Assembly: GCA_002479405.1 (NCBI GenBank)
Contig: DLMX01000102.1
Location: forward strand, 965 to 6,564
Direction of reading: 5' to 3'
DNA from: Methylophilaceae bacterium UBA7525
GTDB lineage: Bacteria; Pseudomonadota; Gammaproteobacteria; Burkholderiales; Methylophilaceae
DNA length: 5,600 nucleotides
The position numbers and the translations under genes were made by a program. Below, piece by piece: positions 1-5,600 of the stretch (positions are counted from its first letter, which is position 1; the number at the start of each line of letters is the position of its first letter). The notes beneath the pieces were generated by a model. The model worked only from the letters and a program-made list of their open reading frames with translations, was not told where the DNA came from and made no database searches.

Positions 1-944
1 CGCTTGATGTCGTTCTGGATGATGCCGAGGAAACCCATGAACAAGGCCGTGATGGCACCGATCACCAGCACGAAGGACAGCGCAGTGGTCGACAGTTCAT
101 ACAGCGGCGACATACGCGCCACCATGAAGATACCGGCAGTGACCATGGTCGCCGCGTGAATCAGGGCAGAAATCGGCGTCGGGCCTTCCATCGAATCCGG
201 CAGCCAGACATGCAGCGGCACCTGCGCCGATTTGCCCATGGCGCCGATGAACAGCAGGATGCAGATCACGGTCATCAGTGACCAATCCACGCCAGGAATC
301 ACCTGCACCGTATTGTTCGCCATCTGCGGCGCCACCGAGAACACAGCGGCGTAATCGAGGCTGCCGAGGAAATAAAGCACCATGCCGATGCCGAGCAGGA
401 AACCGAAGTCGCCGACGCGGTTGACCAGGAATGCCTTAAGATTGGCGTAGATGGCGGTCGGCCGCTTGTACCAGAAACCGATCAGCAGATAGGAAACCAG
501 ACCCACCGCCTCCCAGCCGAAGAACAACTGCATGAAGTTGTTGCTCATGACCAGCATCAGCATGGAGAAGGTGAACAGCGAAATGTAGCTGAAGAAACGG
601 CTGTAACCCGGGTCTTCCTCCATGTAACCGATGGTGTAGATGTGCACCATGAGCGAGACGAAAGTGACCACCACCATCATGGTGGCCGACAGCTTGTCGA
701 TGAGGAAACCGACCTCGAACGTGGTACCGCCGCTGATCAGCCAGGTATAGACCGAACCGTTGAATACATGGCCATCGAGCACATGCTTGAAGACATAAGC
801 GGAAAGTACGAACGAAGCTGCGACGCCAAGGATGGTGAGCCAGTGCGCAGAAGCGCGTGGCAGCTGACGGCCGAACAAGCCGACGATTGCCGCTGCCATC
901 AGGGGCAGAGTTGGAATCAGCAGATAAATGGTTTGCATCGTCAT
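1..944 (-). CDS. nuoL: NADH-quinone oxidoreductase subunit L (complex I ND5-type proton pump), 3'-truncated by window edge
   Basis: Distal antiporter-like proton-pumping subunit of the membrane arm (ND5 / MrpA-related). 314 complete codons are visible before the window edge, about half of a typical NuoL. The missing part holds the C-terminal helices and the long lateral helix. Visible landmarks are the N-terminal proton-pump domain with MEEDPGYSRFFSYISLF (108-124), FFGWEAVGLVSYLLIGFW (141-158) with the essential-type E145 (E. coli E144), LKAFLVNRVGDFGFLLG (169-185), GAMGKSAQVPLHVWLPDSM (234-252) with K238 (E. coli K229), and GPTPISALIHAATMVTAG (254-271) with H263 (E. coli H254). The K238-H263 spacing of 25 equals that in E. 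coli. The last visible residues, GIIQNDIK, are just before the conserved KR-VAYST-type segment. The start is ATG at 944, or possibly the in-frame ATG at 938 two codons later. Confidence 0.97.
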   Translation of the reverse strand, partial: MTMQTIYLLIPTLPLMAAAIVGLFGRQLPRASAHWLTILGVAASFVLSAYVFKHVLDGHVFNGSVYTWLISGGTTFEVGFLIDKLSATMMVVVTFVSLMVHIYTIGYMEEDPGYSRFFSYISLFTFSMLMLVMSNNFMQLFFGWEAVGLVSYLLIGFWYKRPTAIYANLKAFLVNRVGDFGFLLGIGMVLYFLGSLDYAAVFSVAPQMANNTVQVIPGVDWSLMTVICILLFIGAMGKSAQVPLHVWLPDSMEGPTPISALIHAATMVTAGIFMVARMSPLYELSTTALSFVLVIGAITALFMGFLGIIQNDIK

Positions 945-959
945 CTCGTCCTAACCTTT
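936..959 (-). promoter_or_regulatory. nuoL ribosome binding region with two closely spaced ATG codons
   Basis: The coding strand reads AAAGGTTAGGACGAG followed by ATGACGATG. AGGA (952-949) is 4 nt from the first ATG (944) and 10 nt from the second (938). AAAGG (959-955) is 10 nt from the first. Either start is plausible, differing by two residues (MTMQ or MQ). The nuoK TAG at 953-951 lies inside this region. Confidence 0.6.
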
Positions 960-1256
960 CAATTGGTCGAGATCATCGACATTAATCGTCTTCAGATTAC
1001 GGAACAGCAGCACCAGGATTGCCAGGCCGATAGCGGACTCGGCAGCAGCCACGGTCAGGATGAAGAAAACGAACACCTGACCGGCCAGGTCATTCAGATA
1101 ATGAGAGAAGGCAATGAAGTTGAGATTCACTGCCAGCAACATCAACTCGATGGCCATCAGCAAGACGATGACATTCTTGCGATTAAGGAAAATGCCGACC
1201 ACGCTGATGGCGAACAGCAGCGAACCGAGTACCAGATAATGTGACAGACCGACCAT
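951..1256 (-). CDS. nuoK: NADH-quinone oxidoreductase subunit K (complex I ND4L-type membrane subunit)
   Basis: Small three-helix membrane subunit (ND4L family, MrpC-like) that forms part of the proton path between NuoJ and the antiporter-like subunits. It has 101 residues, the standard length. The two membrane-buried glutamates needed for coupling are present: E37 in LLMAIELMLLAVNLNF (equivalent to E. coli E36) and E73 in VAAAESAIGLAILVLLFR (equivalent to E. coli E72). The N-terminus (GLSHYLVLGSLLFAISVVGI) and the RKNVI turn are typical. The ATG at 1256 overlaps the nuoJ stop by one base (TGATG). A good Shine-Dalgarno, AAGGA at 1270-1266, lies 9 nt upstream inside the end of nuoJ. The stop is TAG at 953-951, 6 nt before the nuoL start. 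Confidence 0.98.
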   Translation of the reverse strand: MVGLSHYLVLGSLLFAISVVGIFLNRKNVIVLLMAIELMLLAVNLNFIAFSHYLNDLAGQVFVFFILTVAAAESAIGLAILVLLFRNLKTINVDDLDQLKG

Positions 1257-1270
1257 CAGGCTTGATCCTT
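1254..1270 (-). promoter_or_regulatory. nuoK ribosome binding site and nuoJ/nuoK stop-start overlap
   Basis: The coding strand carries AAGGA (1270-1266), then a 9-nt spacer, then TGATG. In TGATG the nuoJ TGA and the nuoK ATG share the A at 1256. The Shine-Dalgarno lies within the last codons of nuoJ. This fixes the nuoK start and suggests coupled translation of the two neighbouring membrane subunits. Confidence 0.75.
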
Positions 1271-1912
1271 AGTATTGTTGGCCGCATCGTCTGCCGGCGG
1301 CTCCTTGAATGAAGGCATGCTGACCATACGCACACGGTCGGAACGCTTGACCTTGACCTGGTCGGCAGGATTGATGAACTTGCTGTCCTTGCGATCGCGC
1401 AATGTCAGTGCGATGGCAGCGACAATCGCCACCAGCAGCACAACGGCAGCCAGTTCAAAGGTCAGCAGATAATCGGAATACAGCACCCGGCCAAGTTCAG
1501 CAGTGTTGCTGTAATCGGCAGGTTTGGGCGGCGGCGCCCCGACACGGTCGACACCGAAATTCTTGCTGCCGAGGATCATCACCATCTCGGCCGCCATCAA
1601 CACGCCAATAAAGCCCGCCATCGGCAGATAATCCCAGAAGCCTTCGCGCAAGCGGTCGAGGTTGATATCCAGCATCATGACGACGAACAGGAACAGCACC
1701 ATGACGGCGCCGACATAGACCAGCACCAGCACGATGGCGAGGAACTCGGCCTCCAGCAGCAACCAGATGCCGGCAGCGGTAAAGAAAGCCAGCACCAGGA
1801 ACAGCGCGGCATGCACGGGGTTGCGCGCCGTGATCACACGCAGGCCGGCGAACAGCAATATCGCCGCGAATGTGTAGAACACGAAGTCATGAAAAACCAT
1901 ACCCTCAAACAT
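1256..1912 (-). CDS. nuoJ: NADH-quinone oxidoreductase subunit J (complex I ND6-type membrane subunit)
   Basis: Membrane-arm subunit (ND6 family) between NuoH and NuoK. Its third transmembrane helix is part of the conformational switch linking quinone chemistry to proton pumping. It has 218 residues from the first ATG. The family core is clear: ARNPVHAALFLVLAFFTAAG (residues 29-48), LLLEAEFLAI with E54 and E56, and VYVGAVMVLFLFVVMMLD (65-82), where Y66 and G68 lie at the known pi-bulge helix. There are about five hydrophobic segments, the last at about residues 149-170, separated from the fourth by a Pro-rich loop (GAPPPKPAD, 125-133). A hydrophilic tail of about 47 residues follows. E. coli NuoJ is 184 residues, so this protein is longer in the tail and the loop. 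The start is uncertain: ATG at 1912 or at 1900, the latter giving MVFHDFVFYTF, which fits homologues better. The stop TGA shares one base with the nuoK ATG. Confidence 0.96.
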   Translation of the reverse strand: MFEGMVFHDFVFYTFAAILLFAGLRVITARNPVHAALFLVLAFFTAAGIWLLLEAEFLAIVLVLVYVGAVMVLFLFVVMMLDINLDRLREGFWDYLPMAGFIGVLMAAEMVMILGSKNFGVDRVGAPPPKPADYSNTAELGRVLYSDYLLTFELAAVVLLVAIVAAIALTLRDRKDSKFINPADQVKVKRSDRVRMVSMPSFKEPPADDAANNTKDQA

Positions 1913-1945
1913 ATTTGCTCAAGCCTTGTTCACTGATGTTATGCA
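1913..1945 (-). other. nuoI-nuoJ spacer, the longest non-coding stretch in the window (33 nt)
   Basis: This 33-nt spacer separates the nuoI TAG from the first nuoJ ATG. It contains AAGG 11 nt before that ATG, a weak and distant Shine-Dalgarno. A GAGG lies inside the first nuoJ codons, only 2 nt before the second ATG (1900), so neither start is well served. I see no terminator hairpin with a T run and no convincing promoter elements in it. Confidence 0.6.
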
Positions 1946-2437
1946 CTATCTGAATTTCGCGTCTTCTGCGCGATCGGCAGCGATCTGCTGCTCGTACTTG
2001 TCACCCACTTCCAGCAGCATGACCTTGGTGTAAAGCAGGTCGCCGCGTTTTTCGCCGTGATAGTCGAAGACCCGGGTCTCGACGATGGAATCGACCGGAC
2101 AGGATTCTTCGCACATGCCGCAGAAAATGCACTTGGTCAGGTCGATGTCATAACGCGTGGTACGACGCGTGTTGTCCTCGCGCTGCTCGGACTCGATGGT
2201 GATCGCCATGGCTGGACAGACTGCCTCGCACAGCTTGCAGGCGATACAACGCTCCTCGCCATTAGGGTAACGGCGCAACGCATGCAGGCCGCGGAAACGC
2301 GGCGACATCGGCGTCCGCTCTTCCGGATACTGCACGGTTATCTTGCGTGCAAAGAAATAGCGGCCGGTCAGGGCCATACCTTTCAGCAACTCGACCAGCA
2401 TCAGGCTGGATAATACGGATTTAATCTTGTTCAACAT
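1946..2437 (-). CDS. nuoI: NADH-quinone oxidoreductase subunit I (complex I 23 kDa / TYKY-type, 2x[4Fe-4S])
   Basis: Ferredoxin-like peripheral-arm subunit that holds clusters N6a and N6b and relays electrons from NuoG to the terminal N2 cluster in NuoB. It has 163 residues, the usual proteobacterial length. Two classic CxxCxxCxxxCP motifs are complete: C64, C67, C70, C74 (CIACKLCEAVCP) and C103, C106, C109, C113 (CIFCGMCEESCP). The two outer cysteines (C74, C113) swap between clusters, as in bacterial-type ferredoxins. The N-terminal ~30 residues form an amphipathic/hydrophobic helix (MLNKIKSVLSSLMLVELLKG) that sits on the membrane subunit NuoH. The RFRGLHALRRYPNGEERC stretch is typical of the family. 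I chose the ATG at 2437 because it gives the family N-terminus. The frame extends upstream to an ATG at 2512, but that would add 25 non-homologous residues inside nuoH. The stop is TAG. Confidence 0.98.
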   Translation of the reverse strand: MLNKIKSVLSSLMLVELLKGMALTGRYFFARKITVQYPEERTPMSPRFRGLHALRRYPNGEERCIACKLCEAVCPAMAITIESEQREDNTRRTTRYDIDLTKCIFCGMCEESCPVDSIVETRVFDYHGEKRGDLLYTKVMLLEVGDKYEQQIAADRAEDAKFR

Positions 2438-2457
2438 GATCTGTAATCCCGCCCTTA
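2438..2457 (-). promoter_or_regulatory. nuoH-nuoI junction with nuoI ribosome binding site
   Basis: The 17-nt spacer after the nuoH TAA reads GGGCGGGATTACAGATC up to the nuoI ATG at 2437. GGGA (2450-2447) sits 9 nt before the ATG and is the best-placed Shine-Dalgarno. The AAGGG overlapping the nuoH stop is 14 nt away, which is rather far. This supports ATG 2437 over the upstream in-frame ATG at 2512. Confidence 0.55.
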
Positions 2458-3486
2458 GTGGAAAAGATGCGCCCAGGGCGTCTGCATCATGGCACCGATG
2501 ACGATGATCCACACCAGCGTGATCGGAATGAACACTTTCCAGCCCAGACGCATGATCTGGTCATAACGATAACGTGGGAAGGTCGCACGGAACCACAGGA
2601 AAAGAAAGATCAGGAAAGCCACCTTGGCCAGCAGCCAGAGGAAACTGTCCGGCAGGAACGGCACTGGTGACAGCCAGCCGCCGAGGAACATCAGCGCAGC
2701 CAGCATGCAGACCAGAATAATGTTGGCGTATTCGGCGAGGAAAAACACGGCAAAGGCCATGCCGGAATATTCGACGTGAAAACCGGCGACGATCTCGGAC
2801 TCGCCTTCGGCGACATCGAACGGCGCACGATTGGTCTCGGCCACGGCGCTGATGAAATAGACGACGAACAAGGGCAGCAGCGGCAACCAGTACCAGTGCC
2901 AGAAACCACCCTGCTGTGCCAGCACGATCTTGCCCAGATTCAGGCTGCCGGCCGCCATCAGCACGCCGACCAAAGCGAAGCCCATGGCGATCTCATAGGA
3001 GACAATCTGCGCGGCAGAACGTAAGGAGCCAAGAAAGGCGTACTTGGAATTGGAAGCCCAGCCGGCGATGATGACGCCATAAACACCGACCGAAGTCATG
3101 GCCAGAATATAAAGCAGTGCGGCATCGATATCGGCCAGCACCATATTGAGGTCGAACGGCACTACCGCCCATGCTGCGAATGCCGGCGCAATCGCCAGTA
3201 CCGGCCCCAAAAGGAACAGGAACTTGTTGGAAGCGGACGGAATGATAATCTCTTTGGTGAACAGCTTGAGGCCATCGGCAATCGGCTGCAGCAAGCCGAA
3301 ATAACCGACGCGGTTAGGGCCGATACGCACCTGCATGAAACCGATGACCTTACGTTCGGCCAATGTCAGATAAGCCACCGCACCCATCAGCGGCGCGACG
3401 ATGGCGACGATCTTGATCAGCGTCCAGGCAGTCAGTGACACTTCAGGCCAGTAGCTACCGAATATCTGTGCGAAAAAATCCATCAT
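2455..3486 (-). CDS. nuoH: NADH-quinone oxidoreductase subunit H (complex I ND1-type membrane subunit)
   Basis: Inner-membrane subunit (ND1 family) that forms most of the quinone-binding chamber and the start of the proton-coupling path at the junction of the two arms. It has 343 residues, a normal family length, with about eight hydrophobic segments. Conserved signatures are AERK (residues 43-46), GPNRVG (56-61) followed by LLQPIADGLKLFTKE, SLRSAAQIVSYE ending at E165, and the acidic cytoplasmic loop ETNRAPFDVAEGESE (217-231; E227, E229, E231) followed by GFHVEYSG. The last loop carries RATFPRYRYDQIMRLGWK (300-317). These loop residues are known to matter for quinone reduction and energy coupling. 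The start is one of two adjacent ATG codons (3486 or 3483). The first overlaps the nuoG stop as ATGA, and the second overlaps it by one base. The upstream Shine-Dalgarno is weak, which suggests translation coupled to nuoG. The stop is TAA at 2457-2455, 17 nt before nuoI. Confidence 0.98.
   Translation of the reverse strand: MMDFFAQIFGSYWPEVSLTAWTLIKIVAIVAPLMGAVAYLTLAERKVIGFMQVRIGPNRVGYFGLLQPIADGLKLFTKEIIIPSASNKFLFLLGPVLAIAPAFAAWAVVPFDLNMVLADIDAALLYILAMTSVGVYGVIIAGWASNSKYAFLGSLRSAAQIVSYEIAMGFALVGVLMAAGSLNLGKIVLAQQGGFWHWYWLPLLPLFVVYFISAVAETNRAPFDVAEGESEIVAGFHVEYSGMAFAVFFLAEYANIILVCMLAALMFLGGWLSPVPFLPDSFLWLLAKVAFLIFLFLWFRATFPRYRYDQIMRLGWKVFIPITLVWIIVIGAMMQTPWAHLFH
3481..3486 (-). promoter_or_regulatory. 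nuoG stop / nuoH start overlap (ATGATG)
   Basis: On the coding strand this reads ATGATG and contains the nuoG TGA at 3485-3483. If nuoH begins at the first ATG the genes overlap by 4 nt (ATGA); if at the second, by 1 nt. The sequence just upstream (CGGCGGTAACGGC) has no good Shine-Dalgarno, so reinitiation by ribosomes finishing nuoG is the likely way nuoH is translated. Overlap is seen directly; coupling is inferred. Confidence 0.75.
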
Positions 3487-5600
3487 GCCGTTACCGCCGC
3501 TTCAGCTTCAATTTTCTCAACCGTGACATCGCCCATCAATTCGCCCAGACTGGCAGTCAGTTTGTTGGCTGCCTGGATACGGACGCAGCCCATGGCAACA
3601 TGGCTGTCTGCACGCACTGTAAGCACGGCGCTGCCCTCGCCTTGCCTGACCAGCACCCGGTCACCTTCGGCCAAACCGAGCCCGGTCATCATCTTCGGAT
3701 GGATACGCGCCTTCGGCTGCAGATTGTATTTGGTTTTCTGCAATGAAGGCGCACGCCGCACGATAGGGTCGGCCTGATATTGCGGCACTTCACCGATACG
3801 CTGCAGACCCTCGGACTTGATGTTGACCTCGATCTCGACCAGTTCCTTCAGGTTGTTGTTGAGGCTGCGCCAAACCACTGCCGAAGGCTTCTCGCCGCCG
3901 AAGATGGCCGTTTTCACTTCCTCACTGCTGTTGTAATCAAAACCGCTCAGTCCCAAGGTGTTGCCAAGCACGCGCAGCACCTTCCAGCCCGGACGGCATT
4001 CGCCCAGTGGCCTTGTTACTGCGCTGAAGCTCTGTACACGCCCTTCGATACTCATGACAGAACCGGAAGACTCGGTAAATGGCGCGATCGGCAACAATAC
4101 ATCGGCGTCTTCCAGCGCGTCAGATTTATACATGGTAAGCGCCACGACACACTCGGCCTGCTGCATCGCGCGATGCGCCGCTGCGCCGTCGTGGCAGTCG
4201 AGTTCCGGCTCCAGGTTGACCAGCAGGTAGGCCTTGCGCGGCACTTCCAGCATGGCGCGCGCATGCATGCCTTGCGGGCCCGGCATGACGCCGACCAGAT
4301 GCATGCCGGTGTTGTTGGCACCAGCCGGCATCAAGCCGAAGGTCGCACCACAAAGACCGGCAATGGCCTCGGCCAGACTGTACATTTCAGTGAAACGCGG
4401 GTCGTTTAACGCCATGTTGCCGATGAAGATACCGGTCTTCGGCGATACCAGATCAAAGGTCTCGCCCATACCGGCCAGACTCTCGGCAATCGCCTGCGTA
4501 TTCTCGCGGACCTTGATCTCTTCCAGCAGCTTGTTGAGCGAAGCCGGCAAACACAGCGACAGACGTTGCAGGCCGGACATGGCTTTCAGCACTTGCGCCA
4601 ACACATTGACGATGTCATTGGGACGCACGATGATCTTGTGCTTGACCGGCATCAGCGGGTCGTTGTCCAGCGGACTGATCTTGGACAGCTCGGCGCCATT
4701 CGCCACCGCCTTGCGGAAACGCGTGCTGAGCAATGGATGTTCGTTGCGAAGATTGGAACCGATGATGAGGATACGGTCCAGTTCCTCGATGTCCGGGATA
4801 TTGCAGCCCATCCAGGGCGCACCCAGACGCTTGCCATCGAGGCGGAAATCGGTCTGGCGCACACGGTAATCGACATTGCCGCAACCCAGGCCTTCCGCCA
4901 GCTTCTTCGCCAGGTACCCTTCTTCCATCGTGCTGTTGGGCGACACCAGCACACCAAGCGCATCGCCACCGTACTGATTGGTGATGTCCTTCAGCTGACC
5001 GGCGGCGAATTCCAGTGCGGTCTTCCAGTCGGCTTCCTGCCATTCGCCCTTGTGCTTGATCATCGGCACCTTGAGACGTTCCGGGCTGTTGAGGCCTTCA
5101 TAGGAGAAACGGTCGCGATCCGACAGCCAGCACTCGTTGATGCTTTCCTTTTCACGCGGCAGCACGCGCATGACCTTGTTGTCCTTGACCTGCACCTCGA
5201 TGTGCGAACCGAGGCCGTCATGGACGGCGATCGATGGCCTGCGGGTCAGCTCCCAGCTGCGGGCGGTGTAGCGGAAAGGCTTGCTGGTCAGCGCACCGAC
5301 CGGACAGAGGTCAATGATATTTCCGGAAAGCTCGGAATCGACGCTCTTGTCGACATAAGCCGTGATTTCGGCGTGCTCGCCACGATTGACCAGACCCAGT
5401 TCCATCATGCCGCCCACTTCCTTGAGGAAGCGCACGCAACGGGTGCACTGGATGCAGCGCGTCATGTCGGTCGACACCAGCGGACCGATGTTCTTGTTCA
5501 GTACCACGCGTTTTTCTTCGGTATAGCGCGAGGCCGGGGCGCCATAGGCCATGGCGATGTCCTGCAGATCGCATTCACCGCCCTGGTCGCAGATCGGGCA
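3483..5600 (-). CDS. nuoG: NADH-quinone oxidoreductase subunit G (complex I 75 kDa-type), 5'-truncated by window edge
   Basis: This is the large iron-sulfur subunit of the peripheral arm, which passes electrons from NuoE/F towards NuoI. The frame is open to the window edge, giving 705 visible residues ending in TGA at 3485-3483. The first visible residues, CPICDQGGEC, are the three Cys ligands of cluster N5 (visible C1, C4, C10). The N5 His ligand and the [2Fe-2S] N1b domain lie beyond the edge, probably about 100 residues. Cluster N4 ligands follow at visible C49, C52, C55 (CIQCTRC) and C99 (DLCPVGAL). From about residue 120 comes a molybdopterin-oxidoreductase-like fold that binds no cofactor in complex I. 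From about residue 630 to the C-terminus there is a small domain resembling the molydopterin-dinucleotide-binding barrel. The N7 cluster site is degenerate (RPSIAVHDGLGS where N7 proteins have CxxCxxxC), as in mitochondrial and many alpha/betaproteobacterial homologues. The Met codon at 5552 is internal, not the start. The gene overlaps nuoH. Identity is certain; the 5' end is unseen. Confidence 0.97.
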   Translation of the reverse strand, partial: CPICDQGGECDLQDIAMAYGAPASRYTEEKRVVLNKNIGPLVSTDMTRCIQCTRCVRFLKEVGGMMELGLVNRGEHAEITAYVDKSVDSELSGNIIDLCPVGALTSKPFRYTARSWELTRRPSIAVHDGLGSHIEVQVKDNKVMRVLPREKESINECWLSDRDRFSYEGLNSPERLKVPMIKHKGEWQEADWKTALEFAAGQLKDITNQYGGDALGVLVSPNSTMEEGYLAKKLAEGLGCGNVDYRVRQTDFRLDGKRLGAPWMGCNIPDIEELDRILIIGSNLRNEHPLLSTRFRKAVANGAELSKISPLDNDPLMPVKHKIIVRPNDIVNVLAQVLKAMSGLQRLSLCLPASLNKLLEEIKVRENTQAIAESLAGMGETFDLVSPKTGIFIGNMALNDPRFTEMYSLAEAIAGLCGATFGLMPAGANNTGMHLVGVMPGPQGMHARAMLEVPRKAYLLVNLEPELDCHDGAAAHRAMQQAECVVALTMYKSDALEDADVLLPIAPFTESSGSVMSIEGRVQSFSAVTRPLGECRPGWKVLRVLGNTLGLSGFDYNSSEEVKTAIFGGEKPSAVVWRSLNNNLKELVEIEVNIKSEGLQRIGEVPQYQADPIVRRAPSLQKTKYNLQPKARIHPKMMTGLGLAEGDRVLVRQGEGSAVLTVRADSHVAMGCVRIQAANKLTASLGELMGDVTVEKIEAEAAVTA

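Noticed and set aside
642..1244. Plus-strand open frame of 200 codons rich in His, Gln, Asp and Glu
   Set aside because: It lies antisense to nuoK and the start of nuoL. Its low-complexity composition is what results from reading membrane-protein codons backwards, and it resembles no family I recognise.
2438..2512. A 25-residue N-terminal extension of NuoI starting at ATG 2512
   Set aside because: The added residues (MDHRHRCHDADALG...) come from out-of-frame nuoH sequence and do not resemble NuoI. The ATG at 2437 gives the usual 163-residue protein.
3780..4409. Plus-strand open frame of 209 codons, and an overlapping one at 4234-4869
   Set aside because: Both are antisense to nuoG, which has clear domain signatures throughout. 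The overlapping frames are expected in GC-rich coding DNA, and I see no independent start signal or family motif.
4615..5043. Minus-strand open frames in other phases within nuoG (also 4652-4969, 4052-4321, 5311-5574)
   Set aside because: These are out-of-frame shadows with the Arg/Trp/Ala-rich composition typical of shifted reading. The nuoG frame is continuous across them, so they are not evidence of a frameshift.
3483..5552. nuoG as a complete 689-residue gene starting at ATG 5552
   Set aside because: The frame continues upstream without a stop and encodes CPICDQGGECDLQD, the N5 ligand motif. The true start is therefore outside the window and the Met is internal.
1..5600. A hidden novel system, mobile element, CRISPR array or RNA gene
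   Set aside because: Coding sequence of six recognised complex I subunits covers all but 56 nt between the genes. I saw no inverted repeats, repeat-spacer pattern, tRNA-like sequence or foreign gene.

Overview
The window is an internal part of a nuo operon, which encodes the bacterial proton-pumping NADH:ubiquinone oxidoreductase (respiratory complex I, NDH-1). All genes lie on the minus strand, so transcription runs from high to low coordinates: nuoG (5' end cut off by the window edge) -> nuoH -> nuoI -> nuoJ -> nuoK -> nuoL (3' end cut off). This is the standard proteobacterial nuo order. Every reading frame is intact and every family signature I looked for is present.

Layout from the transcription side: nuoG fills 5600-3483 and overlaps nuoH (3486-2455). 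A 17-nt gap leads to nuoI (2437-1946), and a 33-nt gap leads to nuoJ (1912-1256). nuoJ shares one base with nuoK (1256-951), and a 6-nt gap leads to nuoL (944 to the window edge). No non-coding stretch exceeds 33 nt. I see no internal promoter, terminator, RNA gene, repeat array or mobile element, so these six genes look like one polycistronic, partly translationally coupled unit. Any promoter should lie upstream of the 5600 edge.

How the genes work together: NuoG and NuoI are peripheral-arm iron-sulfur proteins that carry electrons from the NADH/FMN side (NuoE/F, not in view) towards quinone. NuoH is the membrane-arm subunit forming the quinone chamber. NuoJ and NuoK link it to the antiporter-like pumps, of which NuoL is the distal one. 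The key charged residues of the proton path are present (NuoH Glu loop, NuoK E37 and E73, NuoL E145, K238 and H263).

Organism: the gene order, the NuoG that has lost the off-path N7 cluster, and the protein sequences (notably NuoJ, NuoI and NuoH) suggest a betaproteobacterium, perhaps of the Nitrosomonadales/Gallionellaceae side. The genus cannot be settled from this window. Codon use is moderately GC-rich and looks even across the genes, with no sign of recent transfer.

I found no undescribed system here. This is a conserved housekeeping region, and the findings are minor points on start sites, translational coupling and subunit variation.
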